Assembly: GCA_036172665.1 (NCBI GenBank)
Contig: CM069871.1
Location: 682,001-746,000 of the forward strand
Source of the DNA: Prosopocoilus inquinatus
Lineage: Eukaryota; Arthropoda; Insecta; Coleoptera; Lucanidae
Direction of reading: 5' to 3'
DNA length: 64,000 nt
A program made the position numbers and the translations under genes. Positions 37,001 to 45,972 of this stretch are shown here, in pieces. How positions within the stretch are numbered: the first letter of the stretch is position 1; each line of letters begins with the position of its first letter. Under the pieces are notes generated by a model. It searched no databases. It saw only the letters and a program-made list of their open reading frames with translations, and was not told where the DNA came from.

Positions 37001-39232
37001 TGGAATCAATTTTTTTTTTAAATGAAGTTTTAAGTGCCAATCAGAATATGATTGACGTCATACTTACCACCACACATAATGTCATATTTAAACACGAATT
37101 AAATTTAAGTTCTGTCTAAAATATTGGTTGAACCGGGCATCAGACATTTTTATGTTGTTTGCTTGTCAATCAATTTTGAAAATCGCGCGTAACTTAGTAA
37201 GGAAGCGTTTTTCGACACATGTTTGTAGGAACTTTTTTTACAGTTATGTTCCGTACATCACTTTTGTAAAGTTTGGCCGAGTAATTCAGATACACCCTGT
37301 ATATTTAGTACTGGAATAAACAAACTGCCTACTGACATTACGAACCTTCTCTTAATTCGCTGATTTTTCGAGTTTTCCTGGTGATTGGGGAACCCTGTCG
37401 TGGAATCATTTTCTTTATAAAAACGAAAGAGAAAAAAATAAACTAAATTAATAAATATACTTTATTTGACGCTGTCCATATTTTCACTCGATTTCGAGAC
37501 ATTCTGGACAAGTCAGTTTGATTGAGGCTGAAACAGAAACAGCTCTACGAGGTGAGGGGGGAGAGGGGGCGCGCTCAGAAGACCTAGTGCAATCGAAACT
37601 GACTTGCAACTAATTTTTTGACCATTTTTTTTTTTTCGAAATTCTCTAAATTCCAACTAATTTCAGAGTTCCCCCGTTAACCATCCAAGACAGCGATGAT
37701 GGAACGGCGGTGAAAAAATGGATGCAGGAGGCCCGCCAGATTTACGAAGCCGAATGCATGACGGCCCTGCAATGCAAGTCCATAGCGGCAGAGCTATCCG
37801 AGAAGGTCTCCTACTTAGCCGCCATCGCCACCAGCTCCTTGAGAGACCTCCTTAGCCACTCACATCTGATCCAAACCGAGTTTGACAATCTCAAAAAGTG
37901 AGTTGCTAAATCCTTGCGTCTTTCTCGTCTTATCTGGGTGTTCTTATTCCAGCCAAAAGAAACATCTGCAACCGTTAGCCCAAAGCCTGGCGGGCCTAGT
38001 CAAGGAATTCGTCCGAAAATTCGACGGCGCCGAAAACGAGGAAATCGAATGCCAATGCGAAGAACTGAGGAACACGAACCTCGACGACATCAATAAGATA
38101 GTGGCGCAGCTGCACGTGAACTGGCGGAAGCACCAGCAGATGCTCCTAGGGGGCGAAATTAAGAAGCTCGTGGATAGTTTGGGTGATCCCACTTCTGAGT
38201 TTGACTTGCGCGCGAAGCTCACCGGCTTAACCTCGGTCACGCTTCGGAATGAAGAACTGACGAACTTGTTTACGCAATCTGGAATCGTGCAGATCCTCGT
38301 TGTGCTGTGCGAAAAATGCGAAGGTTCGTCGGTGAGGGCGCTGGCGTTGCGTGCGCTCTCCACAATCTGCTCTAACACGTCTGCCATCCGGCAGTTTGAA
38401 AAAGCCTGTGGCGTACAAGTCATAACCGACGTACTAGTTGATGATGGACGTCCAGAACCGGAGCGTTCCGAAGCCGTGGCACTGTTAGCCCAAATCACAG
38501 CGCCTTGGATCGAAGATAATCACAACGTGCGGGGTTTACAAGAGCACATGTCGTCTTTGGTGAAGTCCCTGACGCGTTTGCTGAAGTCGACGAGGTGTTG
38601 CCAGAATCTTCTGCTTTGCACCGCTGCTTTGGCAAACCTCTCCGCCATGGATAGCAAAAGCATCAAGTACATCCTACATCAAAATACGGTCGGAATCCTT
38701 CTGGACGCGGTCAAATGTCGGGGGCCTTTAGCTTCAGTCTATTTGCTAGAGCAAGTTGCCACTTTAATCGCTAACATGTCCTCGGTGGAGTACGCCCGGA
38801 AGCAACTCACCGATGACAAGGCCCCCGCCGCCCTCCTCTGCTTCCTACAAACGAACTGCCTGGACGAGAGCGTCATCAGGAGGCTCCAGCAAAAATCCAT
38901 CATCGCCTTATCGAGGCTTTGCAGTGAAGTCAGCGCGTCGCAGCAAGTCGTCGAAATGGAAGGCGTCGAAAAACTGGTCAAGCTATGTCGGGAAAAAAAG
39001 GAGCGTTACGACAGCGACGCAGTTCTTGTGGCTACGCTGGTATGTATCTCGTTACGCTCACTGATAGAACAACTCATGCCAAAGAAAGTGTCTGTTTTAG
39101 GCTACGCTACGTAAGATTGCGGAAGCGTGCGGGCCGTCGGTGATAAGTCCTCAGGACGCGCAAGAACTGGTCGAACCGCGCCTGCTGGATTCCTTCCTGG
39201 CGTACTCGACCCAAAATGAGAGCCTCGTATAA
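31051..39232 (+). CDS. insc: Inscuteable, asymmetric cell division adaptor
   Basis: Coding exons 31051-31916, 37667-37897, 37953-39039 and 39101-39232 give 771 aa; all introns are GT-AG and phases join. Residues 1-288 are low-complexity and Ser/Lys-rich (SPSKVWW, QDSGFSD). Exon 2 encodes the LGN/Pins-binding core (VKKWMQEARQIYEAECM, then LQCKSI), matching vertebrate INSC. About residues 430-765 form helical armadillo-type repeats, ending SDAVLVATLATLRKI, then EPRLLDSFLAYS and the C-terminus ESLV, a possible PDZ ligand like ESFV of mammals. In flies Insc links Bazooka/Par-3 to Pins-Gαi at the apical cortex and orients the spindle. The ATG at 31,051 is the first in frame; a non-coding 5' exon may exist. 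AATAAA at 39,322 follows. Intron 1 is 5.75 kb of repeats. Confidence 0.93.
31917..32389. other. start of insc intron 1, nothing recognised
   Basis: AT-rich intron sequence with a short (GAA)n run near 32,152-32,170. Donor GTAAGT at 31,917. Confidence 0.6.
32390..34260 (+). repeat. ~185-190-bp tandem array in insc intron 1, about 10 copies
   Basis: The anchor GGAACGCCCAGGAAAAAAAT recurs near 32412, 32607, 32793, 32981, 33173, 33353, 33536, 33721, 33899 and 34079. Each unit also has ATGTAATCGAACTCGCAGTC and GCCGAGGCCTTGATGGTCAC. Most variation is in the T run before the anchor and the A run after CAATTG. Two subtypes differ by GATAAAGGAACG versus GATAGCGGAACG. Confidence 0.9.
34380..36560. repeat. 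A-rich duplicated segments in insc intron 1
   Basis: TTTTTTCTAAAGTCAAAC followed by GCCGATTTG recurs near 34,670, 35,285 and 35,910, and GTACAGTTGAAA(G/C)CAAAAA occurs near 35,045 and 35,672, giving a diverged unit of about 620-630 bp. From about 35,950 the sequence switches to GACCTTGAGATTTGTTG phrases like those at 2.8-3.9 kb. No coding. Confidence 0.65.
36694..37410 (+). repeat. two ~317-bp direct repeats 400 bp apart in insc intron 1
   Basis: Copy 1 (36,694-37,010) and copy 2 (37,094-37,410) share AACCGGGCATCAGACATTTT, AATCGCGCGTAACTT and ATACACCCTGTATATTTAG at a constant 400-bp offset. They are separated by about 83 bp of other sequence. The phrase TACACCCTGTATA is a common end-like motif of dispersed insect elements and also appears in the myosin intron element. 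No protein function. Confidence 0.85.
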
Positions 39233-39508
39233 AATACCTCGAAGCGTTACTTAATTTATTTATTGTACATATTTTATTGTTTTGTCATTTTAAATTTTAA
39301 CTGTATATTTCAAGTTACCACAATAAATTTCACATGTTTTCCTTTTCGAAAGAGTTTTTTTAAAACTACATTCTCAGCTTGATTTAAAAGCACTTAAAAG
39401 TCTTATGCAGGTTAGCTTTGCTCCATTGAAAGAAAAAAAGAGATGGAAAAAATTGAATGCGTATCATTTGAAGATCTTCGCTTTAGCTCCTGGCTTCAGC
39501 CAATGGTG
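39233..39508. other. insc 3' UTR and downstream
   Basis: A T-rich tail with AATAAA at 39,322-39,327. No further gene before the MITE at 39,509. Confidence 0.7.
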
Positions 39509-39710
39509 TGACAATTACAGTTTTCTGTAATTTTTTTGTTTCCAAAATGACACTGTTTATAAAAAAATAAATACGACTTCATTTTTGAGATTATCAAATT
39601 TGAAGGCTTTCAAAACCTGTGAAGTGAAGTCGTGTTTAAACAGTACCATTTTGGAGAGAGAAAAATTACAGGAAACTGTAATTGTCTACTACTCTTTGCT
39701 TTCAACTGTA
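39509..39710. mobile_element. Tc1/mariner-like MITE (family M1)
   Basis: Full-length copy: ACAATTACAGTTTTCTGTAA on the left, mirrored by TTACAGGAAACTGTAATTGT and CTTTCAACTGTA on the right. Internal symmetric phrases (ACACTGTTTA versus TAAACAGTACCA, with CATTTTGGA) show that the whole element folds back. Confidence 0.75.
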
Positions 39711-40122
39711 CTTATGTTCATGCTGTGTGTATGGTGATTCAGGAAGAAAGAGAAATACTTTAAAGTATTAGGAAACCAAAATGCGCACTATAATAGGCTG
39801 AGTTTTTTAAGTCACCCTTTACATTAGGTTTGGAAGTTTGGTCGGCCGGGAAGAAAATTATTAGCTGTCGAAGCTGGACATCTATACTCTACCTTATTCC
39901 AATTTAAATAAATACGTAAATTCGTTATTTTCAAATTATTGCAGTTACATTCGAGAAAATCTTTAAGAAAATCTAAGGTCACTAAAAAAACCTTAAGAAA
40001 ATCACTTAGTGGCTGACACCTAGCGGAAGTCTTGTGAAGCGCACTGTGATAAGGAAAAAACATCCAAATAATGGATGCATTCAGGGACAAATCTTGTTCA
40101 GGGACGCTCAGCGACTGAGAGG
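39711..40122. other. intergenic stretch with a dispersed segment
   Basis: On the minus strand about 39,960-40,065 encodes LHKTSARCQPLSDFL. The + strand at 58,330-58,400 encodes LHKTFARCQPLRDFL. This is a dispersed ~100-bp homologous segment rather than a gene. The left arm of a foldback element (GTTCAGGGACGCTCAGCGAC, about 40,097-40,116) ends in the CTGAGAGG target duplication at 40,115-40,122. Confidence 0.5.
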
Positions 40123-40973
40123 CAGTGTTGCTAGAGGTGCATCATATATCCTTTTTTTGTTGTTTTTTTTTAATTTAATGTGTTTTCTACGATCTTCTTA
40201 CTTTTTTTATTTATTCCTAACATTTTCATCAATATGAAAATACTTTTACATGTGTATGTACAAATTTAAAGTACGCGTAAGAGATAATAATCAAAGACAA
40301 GAATTTACGTAACGGACGGGACATTCTAGGATTGTCCTGTCCGCGAACAGCGTGAACGTCAAAAATTCAAAATTTTGTTCTGTGTATATCAATAGCTGCT
40401 TTCTTTCGCTTAAAAATTTGAATCTGGTATTGAATAGTTTGAATCTGGATTCTGTAGCAGTTGTTGTAACAAAATATCTCAGATTTGAATTATTGATTGA
40501 CAGTTCGTCTGCAAATAACTGCAACTCAGTCCAAACAAAACATAAAAACAGTTTGATTCGAAGAGGAAAGGGCATTATCGATCCGGACTGATATTTCAAG
40601 GACAGTGGGGATTAATCCGTTTGCAAGAGAACGTCCGTCTTTGAAACTAAACTTGTTTGGATCAAGTTTTTGTGAACGAAAGAAAGCACCTAATGTCGAT
40701 ATCTTGGCCATTGTTGTGACGATGTCAAATTTGACAAATGTGTAGCAGAATTATTCGTCGTTTTATTTGTAAAATTCCAAAATGGCTTTAGTGCTTTATA
40801 AATTCTAATGCTGCTGTAATAATAATTGTTATTACTATTACTACTCCATTTACAACATATTTGAATTCTAATCGGATCAAATTTACTTAAAAATCACCGA
40901 TTGCATTTCACGTACAGTTAGAGATGAAATAAATTTTAATGGAGCACCTCTTGTCACCGCTGTTGTCAAAATG

Positions 40974-41047
40974 TACAGTCGAAAGCAAAAAAATAGTAAA
41001 CAATTACAGTTTCCTGTAATTTTTCTTTCTCCGAGATACTGCTGTTT
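40974..41047. mobile_element. partial MITE of family M1
   Basis: Only the left arm is present: TACAGTCGAAAGCAAAAAAA then TTACAGTTTCCTGTAA and TTTTTCTTTCTC. The right arm is missing, so it is truncated. Confidence 0.65.
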
Positions 41048-41068
41048 GCGCTTTCAATTGGCATGCAC

Positions 41069-41307
41069 TACAGTTGAAAGCAAAAAAAAAGTAGACAAAC
41101 TACAGTTTCCTATAATTATTCTTTCGAAAAATGCCATAGATTAAAGACGAATCCACAGATTTTATCAAAGTTTTAAACTTGTTAATTTTGAAAGCTTTTA
41201 CATTTTTTAAATGTCATCTGTGAAGTCGTCTTTAATCACTACCATTTTCAGAAAGAATGATTACAGGAAACTGTAGTTTGCCTACTTTTTTTTTGATTCC
41301 GACTGTA
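41069..41307. mobile_element. Tc1/mariner-like MITE (family M1), full length
   Basis: Begins TACAGTTGAAAGCAAAAAAA and ends TTTTTTGATTCCGACTGTA. Inner arms (ACTACAGTTTCCT and AGGAAACTGTAGT; AAAGACG and CGTCTTT) pair along much of the length. TA at both ends fits a Tc1/mariner target site. Confidence 0.75.
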
Positions 41308-41382
41308 TGTGCACTGAATATATCTTCATCTCGTTTTAATTTTATGGAATAAAATGAGATGAAGATAGATTCATTGCACATA
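41308..41382. mobile_element. hairpin element (family H1)
   Basis: TGCACTGAATATATCTTCAT then CTCGTTTTA is mirrored by AAAATGAGATGAAGATAGAT then TCATTGCACA, leaving a loop of about 10-15 nt. A second member is at 41,729-41,853. Confidence 0.65.
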
Positions 41383-41392
41383 GTGCATCACA

Positions 41393-41562
41393 ATCGAAAG
41401 CGCTGCAAGGTCTCACAAGTGACACTTAAATATTTCGACCCCTTTCATATTCGACAAGCTTAAAATGTTGTGAAATCTACGAAATCGTATTTAAACAGTA
41501 TCATTCTGAACACATTTTGGACAAAGAAATATTACAGGAAACTGTAATCGTCCACTATTTTT
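41393..41562. mobile_element. truncated MITE of family M1
   Basis: Left end CACAATCGAAAGC is short and altered. The right half (AAACAGTATCATT, TTACAGGAAACTGTAATCGT, CCACTATTTTTTTG) is intact. Confidence 0.55.
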
Positions 41563-41728
41563 TTGGGTTTCCTGAGGCGTCACACAGTGTTGCCAGAGGC
41601 GGTAATTTATCACCAGATCTGGAGATTTTTGTTATTTGTTAATTACCTGGTGATTATTTTTAAAAACTCGGGATTATCTGCTGCCTTTTCATAAAATGTA
41701 AATAAGAAAAAAAATTGAAATGATTTTA

Positions 41729-41853
41729 ATAGCGTTTTTTGCTAGCTGCACCAGTGTATACTGAGTGTATCTCTATCTCGTTTTATTACATAAAGCTGAA
41801 TCGAGATGGAGATACACTCAGTGCGCACTGGTGCAGCCAGCAAAAAACGCTAT
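41729..41853. mobile_element. 125-bp hairpin element (family H1)
   Basis: ATAGCGTTTTTTGCTAGCTG then CACCAGTG...CTGAGTGTATCTCTATCTCG pairs with CGAGATGGAGATACACTCAG...CACTGGTG and CAGCAAAAAACGCTAT. The arms are about 55 nt. Absent from copy B of the surrounding hAT family, so it was gained after the copies separated. Confidence 0.7.
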
Positions 41854-42059
41854 AAGTTTCAATGATGAAAGTTGAGACGCATCTTTTTGCGATATTTAAT
41901 ATCGAGCAACTGTCAACACTGTCAATCGTCACTTTTTTTCCCGCCAATTTAAAAATATTTGCAAGAAGGCACTTTTTCTTCGTAAACTGTAAACTCTTTT
42001 GTACAAATTCATATATTTTTAGTTGTGTCAGAATTAGAAAATTTAAACGACAGACATTT

Positions 42060-42323
42060 TACAATCGAAAGCAAAAAAGTACTCCTAGTAGGCGATTACA
42101 GTTTGCTGTAATTTTTTTAAACTATAGTTTCCTGTAATTTTTTAAACACGATTTGACAGGTGACACTTCTATGCTTTCGGATTTGACAAGTTCACAACTT
42201 TTGTAAAATCTGTGAAATTTATTTCATTTAAATAATACCATTTCGAGAAAGAGAAATTATTTTGAGAGAGAAAAATTACAGGAAACTGTAATTGTCTGCT
42301 ACCGATTTTTACGTTCGACCGTA
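42060..42323. mobile_element. Tc1/mariner-like MITE (family M1)
   Basis: TACAATCGAAAGCAAAAAAG on the left, TTTTTACGTTCGACCGTA on the right, with the usual TTACAG/CTGTAA inner arms. The flank of this MITE matches the flank of the one at 60,798-61,030 in hAT copy B, so the MITE belonged to the hAT element before it was copied. Confidence 0.7.
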
Positions 42324-42549
42324 GATTCGCCTAAAGTTAATTAGGAAAAGTATTTGAAGTTTTTGTTTTTTTTTATCATTTTGTACCTTAAATTAATAAA
42401 ATAATTTTGAAGCGTCAATGTAATAACGTCAAAAATTTTAATGAACGACAAATTAGTACAAAGAAATAAACTGGTGATTTTCAGTTAGTAACTGGTTACT
42501 TTTTGTCAGCCAATCTGGTGACTTAAATTTTGATCGTCTGGCAACACTG

Positions 42550-42660
42550 CTGAGAGGCTTAGTCAGCAATCGTTTTTGATTGGCTTAGATTTAAGATAAC
42601 AGGCAATCCCAAACGATTTCTGAGTAAGCGCCTCTCAGCCGTTGAGCGTGCCTGAACGCA
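42550..42660. mobile_element. right part of a hairpin element split by hAT copy A
   Basis: CTTAGTCAGCAATCGTTTTT then GATTGGC at the left pairs with CAATCCCAAACGATTTCTGA at the right. The outer stem GCCTCTCAGCCGTTGAGCGT (about 42,630-42,650) finds its partner only at 40,097-40,122, on the other side of the hAT copy. A similar unsplit hairpin is at 58,777-58,893. Confidence 0.75.
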
Positions 42661-43150
42661 CCCAACTAAAGCGCCTTAATAAGAGAGTTCGGCCATTCCG
42701 GCGCCACTTTTGTTCTAACATGGGGTGGGAAGTTCAAAATTAAGCGATGGCAGTCCGCTCATGGTTATTTATTATTTATGGTTATTTCCTACGTGTAACG
42801 ATTACCCTCTCTGCATTTAAATAACTTCTTCATTTTTAAGCACATTTATAGTACATTTTTATGTAGTTAGTATTAGTCAAGATTGAGGTTATGTGATTAT
42901 TTCCGTTTTTAAAAATGCCAAAATAAATAATAATCTCAACAACGCATACAAAATAGAGAAAAACTCACCTGAATAATCAAGGTAGCACTGTAGAAATCGT
43001 CACAATTTAAGTTAACTTTGAATTACCTCTCGCAGAAATACATTTAGAGCAAAAATTGTCACCAACCTTGGCACATAAAGCGGGTATATAAAGTCGAAAA
43101 TCGCTCGCGACCAATTGAAATCGACTTCACGTATGGCCACCACTCTTCTT
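42661..43150. other. intergenic sequence, nothing recognised
   Basis: Ordinary AT-rich DNA with no repeats or frames of note. Confidence 0.4.
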
Positions 43151-43307
43151 TTAACGGCCGGTTTTTCAATCACAAGTTAACTTTACGTCTACTCTAACCT
43201 TCAATTTATTGCCGTGGAAACAATTGTCTTCGTACTTGTTACCATGGAAATAGACCGAAAGTTAGGATCAGTTAGGGTTAACCTGTGATTGAAAAACCGG
43301 GCCTTAA
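43151..43307. mobile_element. TTAA-flanked palindromic element (family P1)
   Basis: TTAA at 43,151 and at 43,304 enclose CGGCCGGTTTTTCAATCACA...GTTAAC and its mirror GTTAACCTGTGATTGAAAAA then CCGGGCC. Relatives lie at 50,261-50,399 and 60,170 onward. TTAA flanks are typical of piggyBac-type targets, which is inference here. Confidence 0.7.
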
Positions 43308-45160
43308 GGCACTCTGTACCCAACGTTTGGTTAACGGCCAGTGTTGCCAACTTAAGGAAAAAAATCGTTAAATCTACGTAGGAATAATTTCAAACAAAAG
43401 AGAAAAAGGGAAGAAGAATCGCAAAAACTCACTAAAAAATCTTGGAAACAAAAGACAATCGCATTGATTACTGAACTCTTTTTGACAATCAAGAAACCCA
43501 CTACAAACGGAAAAATTCCTGACTACAGTAAAAAGGAAAGTTACTGTCATACAGGTAGAAGAAAAGAACTTGGGACGAATTGTAGACTAGCAATTAAAAA
43601 AAATAATAATAATAAAAGAAACGAACCAAAAATTCAATCTGTATTATAATATTTACGAAACGAAAATTTCTAAAGAAAGCGCGAAAAAACACATGACTAA
43701 TCATGCGGGGAGCAAAAAGTACCTCAAAATTTTTGATTAATTAATTTCGTAAAGGAAAAAAAAACAAATGACAATCGTGAATTTGACCACGGAAAACCAA
43801 ACAAAGAAATACCAAGAGACGATCATCGCAAGAAAAAAATTCGAAAGGAGTCGGAACTGTTTGAGAATTCATAAACAAGTGACGATCGCGTAACATTCAA
43901 ATCATAAAACTGCAAATGTAAGCACCTGTTCGTCGATTAAACAATTCGTTCAAATATCAGTGTCTTTATTTATTTCTTAAAGAGTTTCCAGGTTTCATAA
44001 ATACAATTTTCGCATCTACCGCCATTACACCAACTGCAACGGTTTGAACATCAGTCTGATGTTGGCAAGCAATGCTGCCAGCTGTCTTTGACGGAACTAC
44101 CAACGTAACTAACCGCCTACACAAACATTTGGAACTACCAACGTAACTAACCGCCTACACAAACATTTTTTTGAAAAATCTAACCGAAGCGTTACTATTA
44201 CTTTCTATTCAATAATAACTTCTTTATTTCAGTTTTTTTCTTTTATTTTTTTCTTATTATTATTAAGCGCCATCTCGGGTTAAAACGATACGTAACGTCA
44301 AAATAGATTTTTGAAATGCACGATTAGGTTGCTTTCATATTTCTATTTCGTTTGTTTGAACGGTTAACTGCAAATTTCTTTTTATAGATTTACCTGTGTG
44401 CAAGTGTGCTAATAAAAAATAATTGAAAAATGTTAGTAAACAATAATTTTTGTTTTCTTTTGTGTTTTTAACTTTAAACCTCCTTTTTCGAATTTGCCAG
44501 ATTAATTTTAGGGAATTCTAGGGAAATCCTGTATGGCGAAAAATTAATTTTCGGTCGAATTGATCTGCAATTGTGTTAACCTCTAAAAAAAAAAGAACTT
44601 GCTTGCTACGAATGAGTGAGATCTTAGATTGGGTAAGAGAGGAGATGCCTTTCGCCGTATCTAACGCATGAGCGACCACTGTTACCAGAAAAGAACAAAT
44701 CAAGGATGCATTACACTGCACAAATCTGTCACGGCCAAAGCGAATTTCAGTGTTTTTGATGAAAAAGTGAGTGAAACATATATTGATAGTTCATAGAAAC
44801 AATGTGCAATGTGTAGCAAAGCCGGCCCGAGAAAAGCGAGCCAGGAATAACATTTCACAAGTAAAAATAAGTGTCCTGGAGTTGGACCCAACTGGTAACA
44901 GGTGTGCCTCGCCTGTGCGCCGTCCTCTCTGATTCTTTATCTAAGACTCAACCATTGGGGCTCGTTCAGGAACTGAAAAGAGCGCGCTCTCTCCCTTCTC
45001 TCTGGTGTAAGTGATTTTGCATATTTTGCTTTTCGTTTTAAAGGTCCAAACTGCTCTGGCGTTACAGTTTTTGAATGCAACCTTAGGTAATTATTTACAA
45101 AAGCTACGTACAAGGTACAAGTTAGCGTATGAAGAAGAAATTTTGCACATAGCATCACTA
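43308..45160. other. intergenic sequence with small repeats
   Basis: An end-like CAGTGTTGCCAACTTA at 43,339 has a relative near 1,570-1,617. A-rich DNA with AACAAAAGACAATCG-type motifs lies at 43,440-43,880. A 38-bp perfect tandem pair (GGAACTACCAACGTAACTAA, ending AAACATTT) lies at about 44,092-44,167. 44,160-44,282 is an inverted relative of 399-533. No gene: the 63-73 codon frames at 44.5-45.2 kb have no recognisable product. Confidence 0.45.
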
Positions 45161-45305
45161 CATAATAGGCATTTACGATAATTGGAGCGGTATATACCGG
45201 TTTATCTATTCTCTTTCTCTTACTTGCATTAAACGCCTTCGTCCTATCTTACTTTTCCACCCCCGATCCTTGTACCACTCCAATTATCGTAAACGCCTAA
45301 TATGT
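45161..45305. mobile_element. 145-bp foldback element upstream of the myosin
   Basis: CATAATAGGCATTTACGATA then ATTGGAGCGGTA pairs with TACCACTCCAATTATCGTAA then ACGCCTAATATG. The arms are about 30 nt and the loop is unrelated. Confidence 0.65.
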
Positions 45306-45972
45306 TGCCTCGTAATACTAATTTTATTTGGGACTGACTGCGACTTTAGCAGGAAAAATAAATATTTAAAAACACACTTGCTTAAATCGCCATGTTTGTT
45401 TATAATGACATTTGACGTGTATAGCCGGTGGTATGTATAACCAACGATTAGAAAAGGATAGAAAACTCGCCGTATCTGTAACCATTAGTTAGAGAAGGAC
45501 AACACAACGATTTTATTTCTTTTTTTAATTAAAAGCGGAACGCTTGCCCCAATTAATTCTAAGTGCATTTGAATTACGGTTAATTGTAGAGCGTGTCCTC
45601 AACAATTTATAATTCTTGATCCACTCGTTTATCAATTGCATCTCCGACCTCCGACGATTGGTAACACTGTTCATGTCTAGTGTTATTTATTTTCCATAAT
45701 TCTTCCAATTATAAACTGACAGTTGAACGTCGAATTGACATGTGTATTCCTAACGTGTTTACCGTGGAAGTTTACGCATTTAAAACAAGCTGAAATGGAA
45801 GGAGATTTCAGCGTAGAATAAGCTAGACGGGGAAAGTGTGATGCCTCATTCTCAGGACGTAACCTCAAAGTGAAATAAATGCTGTCGAATAATCCGAGAA
45901 TTTTGAGGCAAGGTGCAGAGAAGTTCGGGGACTAGATGCCGCGTGGGCGGCAGGTGTGCGAGGGGCGGTGCG
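45306..45972. other. probable promoter region and 5' UTR of the myosin
   Basis: AT-rich until about 45,900, then GC-richer sequence (GATGCCGCGTGGGCGGCAGG) that runs into the ATG at 45,973. No unambiguous core promoter element seen. Confidence 0.35.

Larger units (their letters stand above)
40123..42549. mobile_element. hAT-like element, 2,427 bp (copy A), composite
   Basis: Left end CAGTGTTGCTAGAGG at 40,123 and right end CGTCTGGCAACACTG at 42,549 are inverted. They are flanked by the exact 8-bp duplication CTGAGAGG (40,115-40,122 and 42,550-42,557). An internal end-like sequence (CAGTGTTGCCAGAGGCGG at 41,585) suggests one copy recombined with another. Interior similarity to copy B at 60,272-61,381 includes a ~310-bp segment (40,360-40,690) in rearranged position. 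The element also carries MITEs and two hairpins. No transposase frame, so non-autonomous. Confidence 0.8.
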
